A DNA stretch of 64,000 nt from Lactococcus petauri (lineage in GTDB: Bacteria > Bacillota > Bacilli > Lactobacillales > Streptococcaceae). The notes below the pieces were generated by a model. It was not told the DNA's origin, did not search any database, and saw nothing but the letters and a program-made list of their open reading frames with translations. The stretch lies in NCBI RefSeq assembly GCF_002154895.1, contig NZ_MUIZ01000005.1, forward strand, positions 160,710 through 224,709. Direction: 5' to 3'. Positions 59,755-64,000 of the stretch are shown one piece after another (positions within the stretch are counted from its first letter, which is position 1; every line of letters starts with the position of its first letter). A program made the position numbers and the translations under genes.

Positions 59755-60924
59755 TTATTTTTTGATTTGAATAAACAAGACTTTCAAATAATCACCTTCC
59801 GGGAAAGAAGAAGCCACCTTGAAGTCGGCAGGCAAGTGCTCTTCCTGAAAAATATCAAATTTAACTTTTTTATTTTTCAGAGCCTGTTCTACCATTGTAC
59901 GGAATTTCTCACGGCTAACATTCGCAGCATTTGTAGAGGCAATCAAAAGTCCTTCTTTATTTAAAATATCGATTGATTCTTGAACGAGTTCCCCATAATT
60001 CTTTGCCACCGAAAAAGTCTTCTTCTTGTTGCGAGCAAAGCTTGGTGGATCTAAAACCACAACATCATAACTTAATTCTTTTTTCTTGGAATAATTAAAA
60101 TAGCCAAAAACATCCATAACATAGATACGTTGACTCTCTGGCTCAATGCCATTCATTGTAAATTGTTCTCGCGTTTTATCCAAAGAACGTTTGGCCAAAT
60201 CTACTGAAGTTGTCTGGCTTGCTCCTCCAAACGCTGCTGCAACCGAAAAAGCGCCTGTATAACTAAACATATTAAGAAGAGTCTTACCGGCCACTAAACC
60301 ATTTGCTAGAGTACCACGCACTTCTTTCTGATCTAAGAAAATCCCTGTCATCAGCCCTTCATTCATATATGTTGCATAGGTCACACCATTTTCCTTAACG
60401 GCCAATGGTTCTGGGGCAATTTCTCCGCCTATATGTCGCGTTTCAAAACTTAGTCCATCAAAACGAATTTTTTCATAAATTCCTTTGATTTCAGGATAAA
60501 CAGAGCGAAAGGCAGCTATAATGTCTGTACTTTGCGTATAGATAAAAGGATTGTACCAGCTAAAAACAGCATAATCGGCATAATAATCAACAGTTATACC
60601 GCCTAAGCCATCGCCTTCACCATTAAAAATCCGGAAAGCTGTTGTTAGGTCATCTTGGAAAAAAGAAAGACGTGCGCGCTTAGCTTCCTCAAACTTCTTT
60701 TCATAGAAACGCTGATTTATATCCTCTGGGATTTGACTTAAAAGCCAACCAGCGCCTTTATTTTGCTTCGATAAATAGCCTCTTCCTAAAAAGTTTTCTT
60801 TTTCATCAACAAAGTCAATAAACCCATCTTCCTGTGGAGTAGACTTTAAATCTTCGGCAACAATTAAGGGAAAAGCGCGACGAAGCTTAAGTGCAGCCTG
60901 CTTTTTTACTGTGATTTTCTTCAT
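59755..60924 (-). CDS. rlmI: RlmI-like class I SAM-dependent rRNA (cytosine-C5) methyltransferase
   Basis: The 389-residue protein has an N-terminal PUA domain (to about residue 75), a middle EEHD-like domain (FNGEGDGLGGITVDYYADY) and a SAM-binding methyltransferase domain (LLNMFSYTGAFSVAAAFGG, VVLDPPSFARNKKK). RlmI methylates C1962 of E. coli 23S rRNA; homologues in Firmicutes are likely rRNA methyltransferases of similar kind. The ATG is 6 nt after TGA-TACAAT and lacks a ribosome-binding site, so the mRNA is probably leaderless. Confidence 0.85.
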   Translation of the reverse strand: MKKITVKKQAALKLRRAFPLIVAEDLKSTPQEDGFIDFVDEKENFLGRGYLSKQNKGAGWLLSQIPEDINQRFYEKKFEEAKRARLSFFQDDLTTAFRIFNGEGDGLGGITVDYYADYAVFSWYNPFIYTQSTDIIAAFRSVYPEIKGIYEKIRFDGLSFETRHIGGEIAPEPLAVKENGVTYATYMNEGLMTGIFLDQKEVRGTLANGLVAGKTLLNMFSYTGAFSVAAAFGGASQTTSVDLAKRSLDKTREQFTMNGIEPESQRIYVMDVFGYFNYSKKKELSYDVVVLDPPSFARNKKKTFSVAKNYGELVQESIDILNKEGLLIASTNAANVSREKFRTMVEQALKNKKVKFDIFQEEHLPADFKVASSFPEGDYLKVLFIQIKK

Positions 60925-60930
60925 AGTATT

Positions 60931-60939
60931 ATTGTATCA
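60931..60939 (-). promoter_or_regulatory. Extended -10 promoter of a probably leaderless gene (rlmI-like)
   Basis: On the minus strand TGA-TACAAT ends 6 nt before ATG 60924. Confidence 0.55.
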
Positions 60940-60966
60940 AAAAAACAGACCAGGGTCTGTTTTTTA
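60940..60966 (-). terminator. Terminator of pgk
   Basis: AAAACAGAC and GTCTGTTTT pair around CCTG, followed by T residues. The hairpin lies at the upstream end of the rlmI-like promoter. Confidence 0.88.
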
Positions 60967-60971
60967 TTGCA

Positions 60972-62168
60972 TTATTTTTCTGTAAGAGCATCAAGTCCTG
61001 GAAGAACTTTACCTTCGAGAAGTTCCATAGAAGCACCACCACCTGTAGAGATCCATGAGAATTTATCTGCACGGCCAAGGTTGATTGCTGCAGCTGCTGA
61101 GTCACCACCACCGATGATTGATTTTACACCTGGTTGAGCAATGATGGCATCCATAACACCAATAGTACCTGCTTGGAAATCAGGGTTTTCAAAGACACCC
61201 ATAGGACCGTTCCAAACAACTGTTTTAGCACCTTCAAGCTCTTTAGCAAAACGTTCAACTGATTTAGGACCAGCATCAAGGCCAAGGAAACCTGCATCGA
61301 CTGCTTCACCTTCAGTATCTTTTACTTCAGTGTAACCAGCAAAAGCATTTGCTTCTTTTGAGTCTACTGGCAAGATAAGTTTACCGTCTGCTTTTTCAAG
61401 CAATTCTTTTGCCAAGTCAAGTTTGTCTTCTTCAACCAAAGAATCACCGATTTCGATACCTTGTGCTTTGAAGAATGTGTACGCCATACCACCACCGATG
61501 ATAACTTTGTCTGCTTTACCAAGCAAGTTTTCAATAACACCGATTTTATCTGAAACTTTTGAACCACCAAGGATCGCTACGAATGGGCGAACTGGGTTTT
61601 CAACAGCTTCTTGGATGTAAGCAATTTCGTTTTCAAGCAAGAAACCAGCTACTGCTTTATCCACGTTAGCAGAAATACCTACGTTTGAAGCGTGCGCACG
61701 GTGAGCAGTACCAAATGCATCATTTACGAAGATACCGTCTCCAAGTGAAGCCCAGTATTTACCAAGTTCAGGGTCATTTTTAGATTCTTTTTTACCATCA
61801 ACATCTTCAAAACGAGTGTTTTCAACAAGCAAGATATCGCCATCTTTTAATTCAGCAATAGCAGCTTCCAATTCAGCACCACGTGTAGTTCCTGGGAAGA
61901 CCACTTCTTTGCCCAATTTTTCGCCCAAAGCTGCTGCTACTGGAGCAAGAGATTTACCAGCTTTATCTGCTTCTTCTTTAACACGACCAAGGTGAGAGAA
62001 GAGAATTGCACGTCCGCCTTGTTCAAGTACATACTTAATTGTTGGAAGAGCTGCAGTAATACGGTTATCATTAGTAATTACACCATCTTTAAGTGGGACA
62101 TTGAAGTCCACACGAATAAGAACTTTTTTTCCTTTAAGATCTACATCTTTAACAGTCAATTTTGCCAT
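60972..62168 (-). CDS. pgk: Phosphoglycerate kinase
   Basis: Pgk converts 1,3-bisphosphoglycerate to 3-phosphoglycerate with ATP formation in glycolysis. The 398-residue protein has the signature [11 protein letters not shown], the substrate-binding [17 protein letters not shown] region ([13 protein letters not shown]), the ATP region [14 protein letters not shown] and the C-terminal [10 protein letters not shown]. Codon usage is strongly biased, as expected for a highly expressed gene. A TGA-TATAAT (62211-62219) and GGAG ribosome-binding site lie upstream. It is monocistronic. Confidence 0.98.
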   Translation of the reverse strand: MAKLTVKDVDLKGKKVLIRVDFNVPLKDGVITNDNRITAALPTIKYVLEQGGRAILFSHLGRVKEEADKAGKSLAPVAAALGEKLGKEVVFPGTTRGAELEAAIAELKDGDILLVENTRFEDVDGKKESKNDPELGKYWASLGDGIFVNDAFGTAHRAHASNVGISANVDKAVAGFLLENEIAYIQEAVENPVRPFVAILGGSKVSDKIGVIENLLGKADKVIIGGGMAYTFFKAQGIEIGDSLVEEDKLDLAKELLEKADGKLILPVDSKEANAFAGYTEVKDTEGEAVDAGFLGLDAGPKSVERFAKELEGAKTVVWNGPMGVFENPDFQAGTIGVMDAIIAQPGVKSIIGGGDSAAAAINLGRADKFSWISTGGGASMELLEGKVLPGLDALTEK

Positions 62169-62260
62169 TTTCTGGAAATCTCCTATAAATTTTTATTTAG
62201 TAATAAAGTAATTATATCACAATTTAGGCAAAACTTTCTCTCCAAGCATTATCAATAAAC

Positions 62261-62746
62261 TCACTGCTGATCATACAATATTTTCGTTATTTTTTCTTTC
62301 AAACGATACTTTTCCATACGATGCAATTCATCGCCCGCGAGATAACTTTTCAGGAGCCGTCGGTAACGTAAACTTAAGTTTTCAAAAACTTCTTCTAGTA
62401 AACTTCCAGAAATCAGCGTATGTTCTGGACTGGCCGCTTTACCTTTTAAAGCATCCGAATATTCGTATATGTCTAAGCCAGTCCCACAATCAAAACCCCT
62501 TTTAAAAGCCCGCTCCCTTCTTTTAATATCAATAAGTCTCTGCTTATAGCGCACCTTAAAATGGCAAAATAAATTTCTTTGTGTCACACCGTCGCTAAGC
62601 AAGTCATATAATACCAAGCGCCCTTCCTGCTGATAGTCATCAATCGTCCAAAAATTTATCGGAATTAAACGACTGCTTTTCCACACAATATGTTGGACAG
62701 AATGAAATATTTCTTCCAGCTGCTCCATATCTAAATTATGCTCCAT
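62261..62746 (-). CDS. comX: Competence sigma factor ComX (SigX)
   Basis: This 161-residue protein resembles lactococcal and streptococcal ComX, the alternative sigma factor that directs RNA polymerase to late competence genes. The N-terminal region LEEIFHSVQHIVWKSSR, followed by FWTIDDYQQEGRLVLYDLL, corresponds to sigma region 2; a weak region 4 occupies residues 110-160 (SPEHTLISGSLLEEVFENLS, LRYRRLLKSYLAGDEL). Streptococcal comX genes typically lie next to rRNA/tRNA operons, and here it follows such an operon. The start is uncertain between ATG 62746 and ATG 62728. A TTGTAT-N16-TATTCT promoter candidate lies about 120 nt upstream. Confidence 0.8.
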   Translation of the reverse strand: MEHNLDMEQLEEIFHSVQHIVWKSSRLIPINFWTIDDYQQEGRLVLYDLLSDGVTQRNLFCHFKVRYKQRLIDIKRRERAFKRGFDCGTGLDIYEYSDALKGKAASPEHTLISGSLLEEVFENLSLRYRRLLKSYLAGDELHRMEKYRLKEKITKILYDQQ

Positions 62747-63053
62747 CCTTATATTTTTTTCTCCCCTCTAGAATAACTTCCAACTTATCGTAATTTATTA
62801 TGTTCCCCCTTCCTTTTGTGATATGCCCTACTCCTATATAGTAGAATACCATAGCTTCAATTAAATACAATTATCAAATTATTTTTATTTTTTAAATTTC
62901 TAAAACATAATCGAAATTATGGACATTTTTTAAGTTACAGAATATAAATTGACATTTTATCAAAAAAACTAGAATATTAGCACGTATCTTTTCATCTTAG
63001 AGTAATAAATAACAATTCTCTGATATTTAACAAACAAACTTATTTGTCAATAA
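62747..63053. other. AT-rich intergenic region upstream of comX
   Basis: The region holds the comX promoter candidate and a purine-rich leader with several Shine-Dalgarno-like runs (AGGAG, AAGGAAGGGGG, AGGGGAG). I see no gene or direct-repeat ComR-type box. Confidence 0.45.
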
Positions 63054-63082
63054 AATAACTAGGTCACTAACCTAGTTATTAA
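63054..63082. terminator. Bidirectional terminator-like hairpin upstream of comX
   Basis: AATAACTAGGT and ACCTAGTTATT pair around CACTA with adjacent A/T runs. Confidence 0.75.
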
Positions 63083-63097
63083 TAAAAATTATATAAA

Positions 63098-63128
63098 AAA
63101 ACCAAGAGTCATAAAACTCTTGGTTTAA
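63098..63128 (-). terminator. Terminator of the rRNA-tRNA operon
   Basis: AAACCAAGAGT pairs with ACTCTTGGTTT around TTTATG, followed on the minus strand by TTTTTATATAA. Confidence 0.9.
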
Positions 63129-63132
63129 CTGA

Positions 63133-63218
63133 TGCCGAGGACCGGTTTCGAACCGGTACGAAGGTTACCCTTCGCAGGATTTTAAGTCCTGTGCGTCTGC
63201 CAGTTCCGCCACCCCGGC
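63133..63218 (-). tRNA. tRNA-Leu (TAA)
   Basis: Acceptor arms GCCGGGG and CCTCGGC, long variable arm, anticodon loop CTTAAAA between CAGGA and TCCTG. Last gene of the operon. Confidence 0.96.
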
Positions 63219-63256
63219 AAAATATGGAAAATCCCCCACTAAGGGAGAACTAACAA

Positions 63257-63328
63257 AGCGAACGACGAGATTCGAACTCGCGACCCCAACCATGGCAAGG
63301 TTGTGTTCTACCCCTGAACTACGTTCGC
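63257..63328 (-). tRNA. tRNA-Gly (GCC)
   Basis: Acceptor arms GCGAACG and CGTTCGC; anticodon loop TTGCCAT. Confidence 0.96.
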
Positions 63329-63398
63329 AACGCTTAAAGAAAGAAAAACTTTCTAAATACCTCTAGCTGCACTACACTAGGTCCAACAGTTAAAGGAA

Positions 63399-63471
63399 TG
63401 CCGACTACATGATTCGAACACGCGACCCTCTGATTACAAATCAGATGCTCTACCAACTGAGCTAAGTCGGC
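63399..63471 (-). tRNA. tRNA-Thr (TGT)
   Basis: Acceptor arms GCCGACT and AGTCGGC; anticodon loop TTTGTAA region with TGT between CTGAT and ATCAG. Confidence 0.96.
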
Positions 63472-63482
63472 TATAAAAGAAA

Positions 63483-63564
63483 TGCGGATGAAGGGACTTG
63501 AACCCCCACGCCCTAAAGCACTAGAACCTAAATCTAGCGTGTCTGCCAATTTCACCACATCCGC
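63483..63564 (-). tRNA. tRNA-Leu (TAG)
   Basis: Acceptor arms GCGGATG and CATCCGC, long variable arm, anticodon loop TTTAGGT between CTAGA and TCTAG. Confidence 0.96.
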
Positions 63565-63610
63565 TTGACAAGTTCTTTTACGCTTTATACCTCAACCTAT
63601 TGTTAAAGTA

Positions 63611-63683
63611 TGACCCGTGCTGGGCTCGAACCAGCGACCCTTTGATTAAAAGTCAAATGCTCTACCAACTGAGCTAACGAGTC
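63611..63683 (-). tRNA. tRNA-Lys (TTT)
   Basis: Acceptor arms GACTCGT and ACGGGTC; anticodon loop CTTTTAA between TTTGA and TCAAA. Confidence 0.96.
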
Positions 63684-63721
63684 TATTTCTTTTATTACCT
63701 TTCAAGTCTATCTACTTGAAA

Positions 63722-63794
63722 CGGTTCCGACGGGAATCGAACCCGCGATCTTCGCCGTGACAGGGCGACGTGATAACCGCTACACTACGGAACC
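63722..63794 (-). tRNA. tRNA-Asp (GTC)
   Basis: Acceptor arms GGTTCCG and CGGAACC; anticodon loop CTGTCAC with GTC; discriminator G as expected for Asp. Confidence 0.96.
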
Positions 63795-63796
63795 TA

Positions 63797-63869
63797 TGGG
63801 AGTTAACGGGATCGAACCGCTGACCCTCTGCTTGTAAGGCAGATGCTCTCCCAGCTGAGCTAAACTCCC
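63797..63869 (-). tRNA. tRNA-Val (TAC)
   Basis: Acceptor arms GGGAGTT and AACTCCC; anticodon loop CTTACAA between TCTGC and GCAGA. First tRNA after 5S rRNA. Confidence 0.96.
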
Positions 63870-63874
63870 AATCA

Positions 63875-63989
63875 CTTGGCATTTACCCTATCTCGCAGGG
63901 GGCAACCCCCAACTACTTCCGGCGTAATAGGACTTAACTTCTGTGTTCGACATGGGAACAGGTGTATCTCCTATGCAATGAATACCAAA
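63875..63989 (-). rRNA. rrf: 5S ribosomal RNA
   Basis: On the minus strand the terminal helix forms between TTGGTAT (63988-63982) and ATGCCAA (63882-63876), and the conserved GTCGAACACAGAAGTTAAG segment (loop B/helix III region) is present. It is about 115 nt long and followed by seven tRNAs; the 23S gene would lie just beyond the window. Confidence 0.93.
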
Positions 63990-64000
63990 TCATGGTCTGA

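Noticed and set aside
62747..63053. ComR-type or other direct-repeat box upstream of comX
   Set aside because: I looked for an inverted or direct repeat of the ComR kind and found none convincing.
1..64000. CRISPR arrays, prophage genes or intact insertion sequences
   Set aside because: No regularly spaced repeats, cas genes, integrase, transposase or phage structural genes are seen in the window.

Overview
The window is low-GC Firmicute chromosome from a Lactococcus, most likely the L. garvieae/petauri side of the genus rather than L. lactis (genus is well supported, species is inference). The evidence is the set of lactococcal-type proteins: heterodimeric LmrCD exporter, 846-residue PepN, ThiT and FolT ECF substrate units, a YdbC-type PC4 protein, a fused ChoS-type permease/binding protein, and a ComX sigma factor beside an rRNA operon.

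Layout. 1-6.4 kb: end of a serine hydrolase gene, CppA-like protein, CPBP protease, TPP-riboswitch/thiT, YbaK, DUF3397, YdbC, a second MurA, and a cytosolic-looking InlB-repeat protein. 6.4-13.6 kb: LmrD/LmrC, a CDF metal exporter preceded by a small terminated RNA, a MarR regulator and a Tet-like MFS pump. 13.6-24.3 kb: folT with its THF riboswitch, pepN, two unknown proteins, the tsaB/rimI/rimI/tsaD operon, and rpoY-rnjA. 24.3-32 kb: adenosine deaminase, DUF6273 protein, tex-sprT, nitroreductase, rpsD with a structured leader, amino-acid permease. 32-35.9 kb: an accessory island with a lactococcin-972-like bacteriocin, its ABC ATPase and DUF1430 membrane protein, ending at tRNA-Pro/tRNA-Arg. 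36.2-46 kb: ecfA1A2T (the module that would energise ThiT and FolT), anaerobic ribonucleotide reductase nrdD/nrdG separated by a permease, an isochorismatase-like hydrolase and a second permease. 46.2-50.8 kb: a threonine/alanine catabolic block (tdh, kbl, threonine dehydratase, ald) with a clear CcpA cre site. 50.9-62.7 kb: aldo/keto reductase, luxS, a 49-residue protein, oxidoreductase, choline/betaine transporter, flavoprotein, tRNA-Leu, YdcF, TraX, rRNA methyltransferase, pgk and comX. 63.1-64 kb: the 3' end of an rRNA operon on the minus strand (5S rRNA followed by seven tRNAs).

Regulation is unusually readable. At least eleven genes have a -10 hexamer (ten of them extended, TGn-TATAAT-like) ending only 6-7 nt before the ATG, with no usable Shine-Dalgarno sequence: they look like leaderless mRNAs. 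Both genes of the rpoY-rnjA operon have a hairpin between the Shine-Dalgarno sequence and the start codon, and rnjA has a competing alternative helix. Two vitamin riboswitches, paired NrdR boxes, cre sites, an S4 leader and several unexplained structured intergenic regions are also visible.

The most distinctive accessory element is the bacteriocin island. The bacteriocin gene is bracketed by imperfect ~45-nt inverted repeats, and the whole island by a ~22-nt direct repeat made from the tRNA operon terminator.
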